Shown: piece after piece, positions 49,437 to 62,062 of the stretch | Layout of the letters: the number at the start of each line of letters is the position of its first letter | Numbering within the stretch: the first letter of the stretch is position 1 | NCBI GenBank assembly: GCA_911728455.2 | Contig: OU452226.1 | Location: forward strand, 25,389,128-25,453,127 | Length of the DNA: 64,000 nt | From: Marthasterias glacialis | Taxonomy: Eukaryota; Echinodermata; Asteroidea; Forcipulatida; Asteriidae | Direction of reading: 5' to 3' | Translations under genes and position numbers: made by a program | The notes under the pieces: model-generated | The model's input: only the letters and a program-made list of their open reading frames with translations | Database searches by the model: none | What the model was told of the DNA's origin: nothing

Positions 49437-49977
49437 AGGTTTCATTCAGATAAAAAACAATCCACTAAACCCCACCTCATCATTCCTCGTCTTTACCATG
49501 GTTTCCCTCCTTACAAATTGTCAAATAGAAAATCCAACAAAAAATAATTATAAATTCTCCACAAGGAACTGCAGAGGCACCTTGGAATACTGCCGCTTAC
49601 CTCAATATACTTCATTTCCAACTACTTTCACGTTACTTCAGACGACAAAACCCTTTTTGAAGAAAAGTAAAACTTCAGAATGTCATGTCTACCCTTGAGA
49701 AAGCCATACAATCCCATTTTTCACTTTGACTTTCAATGTCTACTAAATGATTGGACAGATAAGACAATCCCATTTGGAGAAGACGTATTTGAATTATATT
49801 AAGTCTTTCACACTTAAATATATGGAATTTGAAATGCAGATACTTTTAAATTCAAATAAACTAGCCATTGAAAAAAATATATGTATTTATGTATCATCAA
49901 ATGTCATGTACCCCTTGACAATGTACTTATTAATCCAACAAGTCATAGAAGAAAAGCCTGTCTCAAGATGTTTGATG

Positions 49978-52900
49978 CTATCCTTGGTTTAGTAATCCAA
50001 CGTCTTCTTTCTCTCCAGGATGGAAGTGATGCATATGTTCTTGAAACCTAACCATACATGTAGCAAAAAGAACCAAGAATTACAAGGAATGAAAATTGTC
50101 ATACAATCTGGAGAGGCTTGTGGTAGAACCTCTCTGAAGAGTTACCTAGAGAGACTTTGGAACACTAGGTGGCAGCAGACTTATCAGGTAACTTTCCATT
50201 GTTTGCGTAGTTCTGAACGTGCGCGTGTATCCAAGAACAATGAATTTACCTGGTAAGTCTACTGCCACCTAGTGTCCTCAAAAGTCTCCCATTGTGGAGA
50301 GTCGTAAGTTTTGTAGTTTACAGAATGTGGGTACGAATCCCGGCCAAGCCAGTCGTTGACACTTGTGTCCTTGAGTAAGACACTTCACCATAACTGCTTT
50401 GTCCTTTGGATGGGACGTTAAGCCATAAGTCCTGTGTACTAGGATGGGTAGTGCACATAAAAGAACCCAGAACACTTATCGTGGAAGAGTAGGGGCTTAC
50501 CCCAGTGTTTCTGGTTCAGATAGCAAGCATCCTTATCTACAGGTTTCCTCAGGCTTCTGAGCTACAGTGATTAAGTTTGCTTTTGAGGCATCCTTGGTTT
50601 CATTACCAGAAATTAATAATAATAATAAAAGAACGAGTAGTGTAACATCTCAGCACTTTTTTTCTGTATGCTCTGGTTTTCTTCAGAGGAGACACATCGT
50701 TTACAGGCCTGAAATTTTCATCTTTGAGAGGGCAAGGCCATTTTCATTTTCCAGAGGGCACTTCCATTGGAAAGTCTTAAAGTCTATGGGAAACTTTGAA
50801 GGGGCACCAAGGCCATGATCAGGGCAACGGAGGCCTTCATGTAATTTCAGGGCTGCATTCAAGGTGCTTCCATAAGCCTCTCCATATAAAAGTTTCTTAA
50901 AAGCAATCTGGTTACTTAGAAATGGAATACATTGCATTCCACGAGCAAGACCGAATTCTGAATAAGTAACTACAAGATGTGTATTTTTGTTTTAGTGACT
51001 TTTTGTCGATAGGTACTTACTTTGCAAAGCATTCAGTAGCAGAGTCTCTTTTACAGGCCGATGTGTATGCCATCTTATACAACACCAGGAATACCAACAT
51101 ATGTAGAATCATGACATACATGAAGGCAATCATACGAGCAATCTTATTGGCTAACACAAGACGTCCCTGAAATAAAAATGTACAATGAATATTGATCCAA
51201 CAAATAAAGTGTCTTTGTGTATATTAGGCATGCTTCCCAAATGTCTTTAACTACAACCGCCGTCGTTGAGATGGTTTAAGGAATGAAATTGTCTTCATCG
51301 TCGTCATCATCGTTGTTATTGTTATTGGTGTTGTTGTTATTATTATATGACGAGTCTCTTCATTTGAGGCATCATGAGAGTATGCAGTAAAGGCAAGGAG
51401 GATGCGACATCACAACTGGATAACACAGTCTCTAAAGGCTTCCTTTCACTGTTGATACTGTGGCTGACTGACATCAGTTCAGATTGGACTCTCTCTCACC
51501 GAGAAAAGAAGTGTCAACTACTAAGAGTCAAACTCGTCTGGTAGTGACAGCCAATGTTCAACTACAACTAAGGTAAAATGTTTACTAGTCACACCAATTT
51601 GGTTCAACAGGTATACTGAAAATTGCTTTGGTAAATGTCTCCATGATGAAGATGATTTGCTTCACCTACCATGCTGAGTGTTGCTTTATCAAAGGGACTG
51701 AGATTCATGTATTTGCGCTGTTTTTCTTTACGGCTGAATGAGTTGAATGGATCTAGACGCTGTTCATATTGAGTAGAATATCTACTCTCTGTGTCATCCG
51801 CACCGCCAGAACCCTGAAGATGAACAAGAATTGACCCCCAAAAAATGAGAAGAATAATAATAATAATACACAGTTCTTATACAACACCTTATCACACCCG
51901 TTTTGAAGTACGAGACCTGTTCCTTTACATAGCACCATGTAACGGTTTACAAGGTGCTGTGGCGCAATCTGCAGCCGATCAAACCAGGAACACCGGGGTG
52001 AACCCCTTCTCTTTGCGATAAGTGTCACTGGTTTCTTTTACGTGCGTTACACAAACACGGGACCTACGGCTTTATGTCCGATCCGAAGGATGCAGCAATA
52101 ATGGTTAAGTGTCTTGCTTAAGGACACAAGTGTCACGACCGGGAGTCGAACCCACACTCTGCTGATCAGAAACACCAGAGCTTGAGTCCAGTGTTCTTAT
52201 CCGCTCGGCCAACACACGGCATATGTGTGCTTAGGTGATTAGAAAGCTTATGTCCATTGTGCAAAACAAGAACAATTTGCAACAAAAACAAGGTGTTCGG
52301 CTGAAGCCCAAACACCTAAAAATTGTGAATAAAAAAGAACAAAAACATGAAAGGAGATTTGATGTTTCAAACAATCCCTTCAAAGACCAGCTGGATGGAA
52401 ACGGCATAAACAGTTTTAATTTGAATCAACAGCTTTGAGTCATTTGGAATTGTTAGCAAACATAACCAAATCCTCATCCCCCAAATCAAGTTGTACACAA
52501 ACCTTATTGTTCTTGTAGCTCTGAAGAAAACGAATCTTCTCGTAGAGTTTGACATTATCAGAGCGTAGTTTGTCAGCCTCATCTTTAAGAACAGTCACTT
52601 GCTGTTGATGCTGACGATTTTCCTAAAAAGGGAAAAAACAATTTGTATACATTGTATCACAGTGATAAAAAAGACAGGAGTGAACTCCTCAGATTCTAGA
52701 GACATAAAATAATAATAAATAATAATAATAATAGACCTTCATAAAGCACCTAATGAAAAAGCCTCTAAGCATATAGAACAACAAAATAAACGATGATTAA
52801 AAGAAGATTACAAGTAAGCATAAAGTTGGAGCAGCGTAGGAGAATGACCTTTGACCATAAACTTGGAAGAAACTCTTGTAGAAAAAGCAAGCAGAGACAG

Positions 52901-54605
52901 TTGAGATGATCTTAAAGACCAATATGGAGAATATGGATGAACAAGTTCAGATAAATAAGTTGGAGCTTGACCCATTTGAGCTTTGAAAGTTAACAGAAGA
53001 ATTTTGTAGACTGTGCGCATTTTAACCGGGAGGCAGTGCAGCTTCATTAAAACTGGTGTAACTGCTGAGATCGCGGTAAACAAGAAATAAGACGAGCTGC
53101 GGTGTTTTGTACACGTTGGATTTTTGAAAATGAAAACCAGATAACATCAACCTTGTTATAAGTGCATCTAGATGACTTAAACCAGCAAATGGATCTTCAA
53201 GAATCATCAAACACATAACATCCACTTTCAAGGAAATTACAATTATTGAAACACAACTTTAGTGAATAGAAAGAAGGAAATCACTACAATTTAAGCTAAA
53301 ATCTACATCAAACATTATTTTAAAGATAATTTTTCTTGATATTACCATTTCCAATTCTTGGTTACGAAGCCGAAAGCGCTCTCTCTGGCTGGAGATGATG
53401 GGAAGCAACGATTCAGCAGCTCCTTGACTACCATCGGATGATGAGGAGTTGACTGCAAATAGAAACACACACGAAAACGTTACACCTTCAGAACTTTATA
53501 AAAAGACTCAAAGTCATCTCATCATGCTCATGGTCAATTCTAATGTCAAATGATGTCATTATAGAGGTTAATTAACAACTGACTGAGCTGACTGACCTAT
53601 TGTTGAGCTTTCTCTGACAGCTTCTGCAGCAAATCCCGCCTCTGTGGTCGATGGAGTTGCTTGCCCCTGAAGAAACAAAACAGAGAAATTGCAACACACC
53701 AGCAAACCAATCAATTTTTATTTATTGAATATCGAAGACCCTTCCTCCAAACTCTCTTTACCTGTTCATACCACTGGAACTTTCCAAACCCATAGAGCAA
53801 GGGTTAGACCTATCTCAATCTCATTTTTTGTTCTGATAGTGAACCGAATCCATGGAGTGAAGCCCGGTTCATACTTCACGCAAATGGCAAAAGCGAATTT
53901 TCTTGCGTCACAATTGGAAAACAGTGCGTACTAAATTGTTGCGTCAAAAAAATTCGCTTTCACGTGAAGTATGAACCGGGCTTTATTCTTAAATATAACT
54001 CTATGACTGAATCTCAAACACATTCAGAAGAATGGTTCTAAACCCTCGTTTAGCATCACATAAGAGAAAGTGGATATGGAGGGAGAGTGAAGGAAGCCCA
54101 GTATGGGTGCAAACCCACATGTTGAGGTAACCTCTTCCTCTGTGCTGTACACAGATAAAAAGAGCCCTAGCTGTGAGGCCCGTTGCTGGGGCGAACACAT
54201 TTCAGAGCTCCATAATTCAAAACTTACATGTAAGAAGCTACTAATCTCACCGGATTAATATTCCGTGGCCGCATACAATTTTTGGGGGTGGGTTTTAGAT
54301 GTCAGATATTCCTCATAAATCCATCATTTTGGGGAACTAATTCAGCTTATATGAAAGTGAAGGCCTCCAGGGCTAATGTTAAGGTAGACTGGAAACTCAA
54401 CAATGCATTCACACTGAGAAAAGAAGATATAAATGTGGGAAAGATAACAGACATGGTTAACCTACCTCTCCCTCGCCCCTGAGATACATGGTGGACAATG
54501 CATTCACACTGAGTAGATCTTTCTCCAGCTTGCTGATGAGTTGCCTCTGGTCCTCCGCCACTTTGACAATCTCGGCATGTTTAGACTGAAGCTCAGTCAT
54601 CCGTT
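49978..54605 (-). CDS. CUX1: CASP-specific 3' exons of the CUX1 locus (Golgi membrane coiled-coil protein)
   Basis: Seven exons in transcription order: 54605-54466, 53666-53597, 53452-53346, 52622-52503, 51813-51670, 51166-51021, 50047-49978. Phases are continuous; the stop is TAG at 49980-49978. CASP is the alternative product of the CUX1 gene, a Golgi tail-anchored coiled-coil protein related to giantin. Hallmarks seen in order: KLEKDLLSVNALSTMYLRGE, SLLPIISSQRERFRLRNQEL, KLYEKIRFLQSY, QRLDPFNSFSRKEKQRKY, LSPFDKATLSMGRLVLANKI, and a membrane helix with FMYVMILHMLVFLVLYKMAY. The tail, FQEHMHHFHPG, is lumenal by family analogy. The Tyr and His of the helix, conserved in the family, are kept. 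The first exon shown joins upstream exons that must lie right of 64000, so the start codon is outside the window. Confidence 0.93.
50151..50290. mobile_element. 140-bp MITE with GAGACTTTGG...CTAGGTGGCAGCAG ends
   Basis: CACTAGGTGGCAGCAGACTT is mirrored by AAGTCTACTGCCACCTAGTG. It lies in the last CASP intron, immediately next to a plus-strand SINE-1. Confidence 0.8.
50291..50560 (+). mobile_element. SINE-1, plus-strand copy
   Basis: Head remnant GGGTACGAATCCCGGC, body CACTTGTGTCCTTGAGTAAG, then GCACATAAAAGAACCC. Its orientation is opposite to the other four SINE-1 copies. Confidence 0.75.
51938..52222 (-). mobile_element. SINE-1, full-length copy
   Basis: On the minus strand: TTGGCCGAGCGGATAAGA head, GGGTTCGACTCCCGG, CACTTGTGTCCTTAAGCAAG and a 3' GCACCTTGTAAACC block. 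It lies in the CASP intron between the exons at 52503 and 51813. Confidence 0.85.
52806..53225 (-). pseudogene. Degraded LINE reverse-transcriptase C-terminus
   Basis: One frame reads VLMKLHCLPVKMRTVYKILL, TFKAQMGQAPTYLSELVHPY and SLRSSQLSLLAF, the usual end of a CR1/L2-type reverse transcriptase. An upstream piece in another frame (about 53100-53225) shows a frameshift. It lies in sense orientation in a CASP intron. Confidence 0.8.
53860..53984. mobile_element. 125-bp MITE with AAGCCCGGTTCATACTTCA ends
   Basis: Perfect inverted ends, AAGCCCGGTTCATACTTCACG and its complement, contain subterminal AGCGAATTTT. A degraded copy is at 2525-2660. Confidence 0.85.
54120..54345. mobile_element. Single arm of the large foldback element
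   Basis: CTCTGTGCTGTACACAGAT, TTTCAGAGCTCCATAATTCA and AAGAAGCTACTAATCTCACC match one arm of the complete element at 59688-60268. It ends at CCATCATTTTGG and the second arm is missing. Confidence 0.75.
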
Positions 54606-54655
54606 CTAATATTTCAAATTAAAGTTTGTATTACTCATTTTGTAGTTTTGCAAAA

Positions 54656-54790
54656 GGAGACTTTTGGGGCCACTAGGTGGCAGCAGACTTACCAGGTAAA
54701 TCTCAGAAAATGTGCGCATGCTCAGGAGTACGTAAACAAGGACAATTTACCTGGTAAGTCTGCTGCCACCTCGCGTTCCAAAGTCTCCCA
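54656..54790. mobile_element. 135-bp MITE with GGAGACTTT...CTAGGTGGCAGCAG ends
   Basis: CACTAGGTGGCAGCAGACTT is mirrored by AAGTCTGCTGCCACCT. The centre has GTGCGCATGCTCAGGAGTAC. It begins about 50 bp upstream of the first CASP exon seen here. Confidence 0.85.
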
Positions 54791-55200
54791 TTTTAGTTAT
54801 CTTTAAAGAATAATCTTGTAAATATAAACCACTGATAGACAGTCTTAAAGATGCCCGCCTGTCAACTTGCGACAGACGAATTCGTGCCACGAACGATCAC
54901 CTTTTACCTGCGCACGCGTTGTATGTAAACTAGGTACGGGTTCATGATCGTTTTGTGCCACAGAAAAAGCTGTCGGGTAATGGTAACGAACGTGCGTTTT
55001 TAAGTGTTTCCCAAGACTCATTATCTTTGAGCTGTTAGTGTTCAAAATTGTTCATAACTAACAACCAGGTAACCAATCTACATGTATGGTGTGACCAGCC
55101 AGTACCATGTCTCATGCATGTTTGAGTTCATGATTGCATGTACATGTTTCTGGCTCAGTAACTGTTGGCAATTCAACCCAAGTCATTGGCAAAAATCCTA

Positions 55201-55398
55201 TAGGGCCGAAGGCACAAGATGGGTTACTCCGGCTGAAATGTGAAGTATGCACTGGACGCCATTTCAGTAAGCAAATCTTTTGACCATTGCTAACAATGAT
55301 ATAAAAAAACATTTGCTTACTAAAATGGCGCCCATGCCGTACTTCAGGTTCAAACAGTAGAAAGAGCTCCAGTAACTCATCTTGCGCCCTTCAGCGCT
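55201..55398. mobile_element. About 200-bp inverted-repeat element (GGCACAAGATGGGTTACTCC)
   Basis: The left GCACAAGATGGGTTACT is mirrored imperfectly by AGTAACTCATCTTGCGCCC. An inner pair, GCCATTTCAGTAAGCAAAT and ATTTGCTTACTAAAATGGC, is also inverted. Confidence 0.7.
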
Positions 55399-58300
55399 CT
55401 ACGATCTTTGGTCATTAGTATTTACAATCCACATTTATTCCAGACCTATAATATCACAGAGTAGTTTAGCAGATAATAACAAATCACACTATGTGGGTCC
55501 TTTGAAGGAACATTGCCTCCAGATTGGGCTCTGTTGGGCTATAAAAAGCATTTGTTATGAAATGAATATGGTTGGATAGATATTTTAAAAGTAGAATATG
55601 GTTCACATAAAAATCCCTTGAAATTGTGTGGTTTTTGTTTAATTTCGTGACAGAATACGGTCCGCCAAATTTTTGATTCCACAAAATAGCGAACCGTATG
55701 TTTCTATGTAGAGTGTGGTCTGCTGGTTGTATTTCCAGAGGCAAATTTAAGGTGTTTTTTTTATCACTACTCACTTATTACACGACACTGAAGGTGTCTT
55801 ATTGCATAAACAACTCTTAAAAAGGATAAGGAGCAATTCCAAACAGCAACATTTTAAGAGATTTGAAGGTAATTCTTTATCTAAAAAGTCAAGATTTGAA
55901 ATGGGGGGCACGGACATCAGTTGTGGGGGGGGGGCACATTCCACCCCCCCCCCTTAGTTACGCCATTGATTTACTGTGTCCTAAGAAATGATGTCAATGA
56001 AGTATTTGGATGTCTTACAGAGTTGAATCAAACGCAAAATAAAAACACTCATTCAGACGTGAAACTCCATGAAAGTTTAAATTTTTAATAAATACTGGGG
56101 AAGAATGGAATTTACACGATTGAATAGCAAGAAGACACGATCCAAACGAGACTGTCAACTGCCTCTTGGGAAAACAAAAGTAAAGTCAAATAAATTGTGT
56201 CTTTCGTAACTTCCTAAAACTCATCAACTACATATGTGACAATATAAAAGTCGTTAATTCTGTATGTATACTGTTCTATGTACAGCTAAAGTATCAATGT
56301 AGTATCGTTTGGCAAGATAAAAAAATTTGCAAGATTTGTGTGTAAAATGGTTTTAAGTCACTATAGAAATACAAAATTCTATTTACAATGCATGCATGAT
56401 AAATAATGAAGAGGTTATTCATGAAGAGCAATGATACTTTTGCCCTGGTATTTACAACTCAAGGGTTTGATTGTACTTGCTGAGGTCCCTTAGTCCTTGC
56501 TACATGGGCTTGTCTTAACCCTCAGAGCAGCCGAGAGGTTAAAAAATAATCCAATGGTTACCAAATATGGTCATAATTTTTTTTTCAATGGGCCAATAAG
56601 GCCAAGATTCCATGTAGTCCTCACCTCTGGTACACCCCACAAGCCTGTAGACTCCCATTGGACAGACCCTAACCAGTGCGGAGTAAGGAGTGTTGAAAGA
56701 CAGCAGCCACCTGTCTCAGTGTAGTAATTGATTGACCCTGTGTCAAGTATTCCCTTGGGACAGGGTGGTATGCACTTTGTGAAAACAACTTGCGCCGCAT
56801 ACTGGTCGTAAATAACACAAGTCTAAGTCTTGACTGGCACTCCAATTCACTAATTATATAGATTAAAATAGGTTTGGGCTTGCTGTTGGGGGTTTTACGT
56901 AAAAAAAACTGGGTGGATAAAAAAAAAGACTTATGGATGAACCGCGTGAGTTTTTTTTTGTGGCTGCTCGGAGGGTTTTAAAGTGTCTTAGCTACGGCTC
57001 TGGCTGAATGACTGTATCCCGCGTAGATCCATCTATGCTTCGTCTACAGTAATGCTGAATATCTAAGCAGCAGTAATAGCCTCACAGCCTGGTTTATAAT
57101 TCACTCTTATTGTGAAAAGAACAAATAAATTAGGACACAACATTCCACCTTGGACAAACAAAACGTTTTGATTTTGTGGTGTCGTTTCACTTCATTTTTG
57201 AATACAACGCGACCTGTAGGCAGAGCCCGAAACTGTAGTTAAAGCCATTATTGCGGCTAGATAATCACCACTCCGCATATTATCCAACAATGTTACTGAT
57301 GTCATAAGCCACAGTGATAGCCACAGATACTAACTTGAGAAACAAGTCAGATATAATCCATGTATTTAAATGAATAGAGCTACTGGATGCACTATTAAGA
57401 AATTATGAGCTGCTGGTAAAATAAAGACATTTAGCCTTACTACATTATACAAAAATCAATAATTCCATATTTTCTTATCTCAAATTTACTGAGATAAGTT
57501 GAATACATTTTCACTTGAACAATTGTTGTTTTCATGCAAATTGACCCATTTACTGTGATGGGTTTTGTGTGCAATTCAACATGGCACTTGGGAAATGGTA
57601 CCCTCTCCTTCAATCACACCAGGACTTATTTCAGGGAGTCTGGGTTCCAACATCAGCTTAACACAAATTATTTTTGAAAACAAACTTCTTTTGACAATTT
57701 GTTTTTCTCTCCATAAACTAAGACAACTTAACCTTTCCAGTCTTGAGTAACTTCTTTGGAATGGAATAAAAACAAGGTATTTTCTGAATGATAAAAGACC
57801 GTTGTAATAAAGCTGTCGAATGAGTCAAGTAAATTAGGCGGTTGTTTGGGTGGTAATGGTACATGTGTAAAAAAAAAAATTAATGGCAAACGTTATTTGA
57901 CACAGTCTGTGTATTGAGTTTAGGCACCAGTTTGGGTTAATCCATAATAGTATAATTGCCACAGTGGTCCAAATTAACGGTACAGCTTACTACAGCTTTT
58001 TGTTCTAATCATCAATATTCTCTGCTTGTGGGGCAAGTCCTTGTGGGGCAAGTCCTGAATATCAAACTCTTTTCTTGCTTTAGAAGTCAATAATATCCAA
58101 GAAATAAATTGCCAAATATCCCTGACCAGGATCCTCTTGAACAGTTAACAACTGATGGCAGGTGTTGCCAGAAATCGGATGACGTGTACTTTGTATTTTT
58201 GTGTGAATTTGGAAGACCAGAACAAAGGTCGTCTGGGCATTCCGGAGCAAGCACAGTGAAAGCACTCACCGTGAAACTCTTCATTTCACCCCAATAAAAA

Positions 58301-59687
58301 GGACAGACGGTACCAGAAATAATGCTGAAATTCTCCCCCAAGACATTGAGAGGCTTCCACCATTGTTTATCACTCAATGGAAGTTGGTCCGAATGAACCA
58401 AGATTCCAGCCTTGGTTCTGGCCGTGGGACCAAACATTGACCATGTCTCATGGCAGAGGTTATGTGATTTGTGCTGAATGAATCTGATATTTTCACAAAA
58501 GAGAAAACAAAACAAAACCTAGTGCTTCAATGAGAATCTTTGTACTCTTGGCTTTGTTTAGCCAGGGTTTCTTTGTACAATAAATATTCTCAAAGAAACG
58601 CGATTCCAATCATTCCAAGAAACAAATCCCGACAGGTGGGACAGACAAATTTAGAAAACCCTGGCGCCAACTGGTTACAGAGTTTGCACAATCCTCAACA
58701 AATGCAGATGCAGATTCCTTGCTAACCCAAGTATAATCTTTTCCAACATGTAAGTGTTTTCTTTTTGGTGAGCAGCATCATGAAATTTGGCCGCACCGAA
58801 TGCATCTCAAATAAATAATTACTTTTTTAACTAAACTGTGATAACCTTGTGTTTGAAGAATCCCATAGAGCTATATGAATTGCACAGCGTGGTTTTACGA
58901 TGATATGGGGTAGTTATTAATGAAGTGCTACAACACAAGGCTAGATAAAGCAACTTTGGATCCACTTTGTAACATGAAAGTAATAGTTTTTCATATAAGG
59001 CTACAGAACTAATAATTGACATGAAATCTATCACTAAAGAAAAGTAAAAAATATGTCCCTCTTCTATAAACAACTAATTCACATTTACAATAATGCTGTT
59101 TGAATTGTAAACTCAATACAAATTCATCTTTCTTCATTTTTCTCCCTTCAGAACATTGAATACTTAAGTCAAATTCATTTAAAACATTAAGATATTTTTG
59201 AAAAAAATAATCAGCGCCACAATGAAAACATAGCAAACAAAACCTGTTTTGTAAAATAAAGTTGGGATATAAAATACTTTTCACTGAGCAAACTTTCATC
59301 GTAATCTTACACATTTGGTTGTCAGGATTGAAAGACAGTCTTTTCAAAAATGGTCAACAGAGGGAGACATTCGTTGTTAAAATAAATACACTTAATACTG
59401 TTCATTGAAAAAAAAAATACGTTATTTCAAATAACAATTGCACTGTCAGGTAGAGGCCTTAGGGTTTAAGATTTGGTCCGTTTCTTTCTTTGATAAAAGT
59501 TATGTAGTAACTCTGAGAATGACCATAAGGGGGAAACGTAATGAAAACTGAATGAAAGAACAAGGATAGATTTTTGATATTTGCTGAGTACTAACAAAAA
59601 GAAGCTTAGCAGTAACAGGTTGAAATGTTATGTTATTACATAGGCCTTGAAGCCTTCACTTTCATATAAAATAAATACTACACTGAC

Positions 59688-60268
59688 GTCCTGGACATGA
59701 GGGTCACTTTCTGGGGCGGAAATTTCAGAGCTGAATAATTCAAATCTTACCTGTAAGAAGCTACTAATCTCACCGGATTAACATTCCATGGCCGCATACA
59801 TATTTCGGAGGTGGGTTTTAGATGTCAGATATTCCTCATAAATCCGTCATTTTCATGAAATAATGTAGCTCTAAACGTTAAACATTTCTGCAAACTTTAA
59901 ACAGTTATCACGTCACCGTATACTTACCGCACAGCACTAAACATGCCGACGAAATACGTGCAACCATCCTGTGTCAACAGGCTAGGTACGCGTATGCATA
60001 AAAGGCATGTTTGAGAGATGAACAAAACGGAAACTTGTTAACATTTAGAGCTAAATTATTTCACGAAAATGACGGATTAATGAGGAATATCTGACGCCCA
60101 AAACCCACCGCAAAAAATTGTATGCGTCCATGGAATATTAATCTGGTGAGATTAGTAGCTTCTTACAGGTAAGATTTGAATTATAGAGCTCTGAAATTTT
60201 TCCGCCCCAGAAATAGACCCTCATATCTAGGACTCTGTATCTGTGTACAGCACAGAGGAAGAGTCCTA
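59688..60268. mobile_element. About 580-bp foldback element with long arms
   Basis: Arms of roughly 200-240 bp are inverted: CTTACCTGTAAGAAGCTACT at about 59747-59766 and its near complement at about 60151-60173, with TTAGAGCTA-type words nearest the centre. The loop (about 59890-60040) is unrelated sequence. A solo arm is at 54120-54345. Confidence 0.85.
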
Positions 60269-61897
60269 CATAGGGCTAGTTACTACACTGTTTCTGAATG
60301 TTCCCTGGTTTACATTCTGCTTAATCAGTTCTATGGAGTTGGTCCATGCCTCCAACATAACAGAGCTGTGGTAGTAAATCAGCATTTTACATTGCATGGT
60401 ATTTGGGCTGGCAACTTATCCGTTTAGTCATATTTTCCAGTGCTTAGCAAATTTATGCACTCAACAGCTTTACAAAATTAGGACCCCGGGTAAAAATAAT
60501 GTCCATAAAGCTGAGAAGCAGGGAATGTTGCTCAACAACTCTCTCTGATAAGAGATATCAGCAGAAAAACAGGTGCAATATGGTACTTCGGCCTTGTAAC
60601 TAATTTTGACTAAGCAGGTTTTCAATGCTCATGAAACTGTAGTGCTTTGTGGCCATATGACTTTGGAAAAGTTAAGAGCATGGGAGGGAGTTTGAAGCTG
60701 AGTGTGGGGTGGGAGGGAGCATGAATTCAAGCACAACTTGGGATAAAAAAAAGATAATGTGTACTACTTAATTATTAAGCTTTGTATACCTGATTTGTCT
60801 TCATTATAATCTATTATAAAATGCATAGTAGTAATGCCAGAAAGTATAAATATGAGTATGAAATAGGAACTAGGAAATCTTAACGTCTAGTACATTTGAG
60901 ATATGTTGGCATTCTAGAATAACTCACAAATCCCAAATAAAGAGGGGAACTGAATTGTATGGTTGTATCAAGATGGACAAATGAACTGATTTTTAAAGGA
61001 AGGTTTGTGATTTAAGGTTTCTGGAAGATTTAGTATGATATTCATTTTAACCTCACCATTTCAAAAGAGGCCATTATCCACCTGCAGCCATCTTTGTCAA
61101 ACACCCTTCACGTAATTATTAATGATGAATACAGATTACAGATTACAGATTAAAAACACAGAACCAGACTATTTATGTTCCCAGCCTCCATGTGGTCACA
61201 CTGATATGAATGAGAGTCAAATCAAGATAACTGAACTAGGATCAAGGTCTTATTTGTTGCCCGTCATTTCTTATTCCCTTAAAATAAGTTAAAAATGTTG
61301 AAAATATTGACATTTGACAGGCAAAAGTTATATTTCAGGCAAATGAAGAATAGAAGCAAATGTTACTGTTCAACTGAAGTAAAAACATGACGACCGTATT
61401 GCCAAGGTCAAGGGTTATCATCACCTGAGAAGAACACCAATTATGAAATATGAAATAACTCTATGGGCTTACACCTGACACCCAAACTTCAGTTTTAAAC
61501 TGTGAAACAAAAAAATTCATATTGACCCCTTGCACGCACGTCACACGCGCCAACTGTGCCACGCTCACCATTTTGGTGGTCAATAGGTTTACGTGTAAAC
61601 GTCGCGTTCCCTAAAATGCGCTCTTCACTGAACAACTCAGTGACATTGACCACCTAAATGGCGCAACCAAGATTGTGATGATGACGTCAGGTCAATGCAT
61701 CATATTTTTCTTAGAGCTTTCTTTGGGGTTTCTTTGATTGTTCAAAGAATTTACAGAAGTACATGCTCTTGTAAATGTCAAGACAGACATAACTTGTTCT
61801 GTGTATTTTGTCATGACCAGCTAGGAAGTATATTTTGCTTAACAAAGCAATTTTGCTGCCAACCTGTTTTGGCTTAGCAGAATTGTTTGTTTGTGTT

Positions 61898-61939
61898 TTA
61901 CCCATACACCAATGTGTTGAGCACTGTATACTCAGTACT

Positions 61940-61971
<32 letters not shown>

Positions 61972-62062
61972 AGTCCTGTGAAAAAAAACACAGGCATATT
62001 TACTCGGGTGAAGTTCGAACCCACGGCCTTTGCCATTCTAGAGCAGATGTCTTATCAACTTG
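61898..62062 (-). mobile_element. SINE-3, partial copy with internal poly-C
   Basis: ACCCATACACCAATGTG, GAGCACTGTATACTCAGTAC, then 30 C residues (61941-61970) where other copies have only CCC, then GAGTCCTGTGAAAAAA and the tRNA-like module. TTTG units lie directly before it. Confidence 0.75.
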
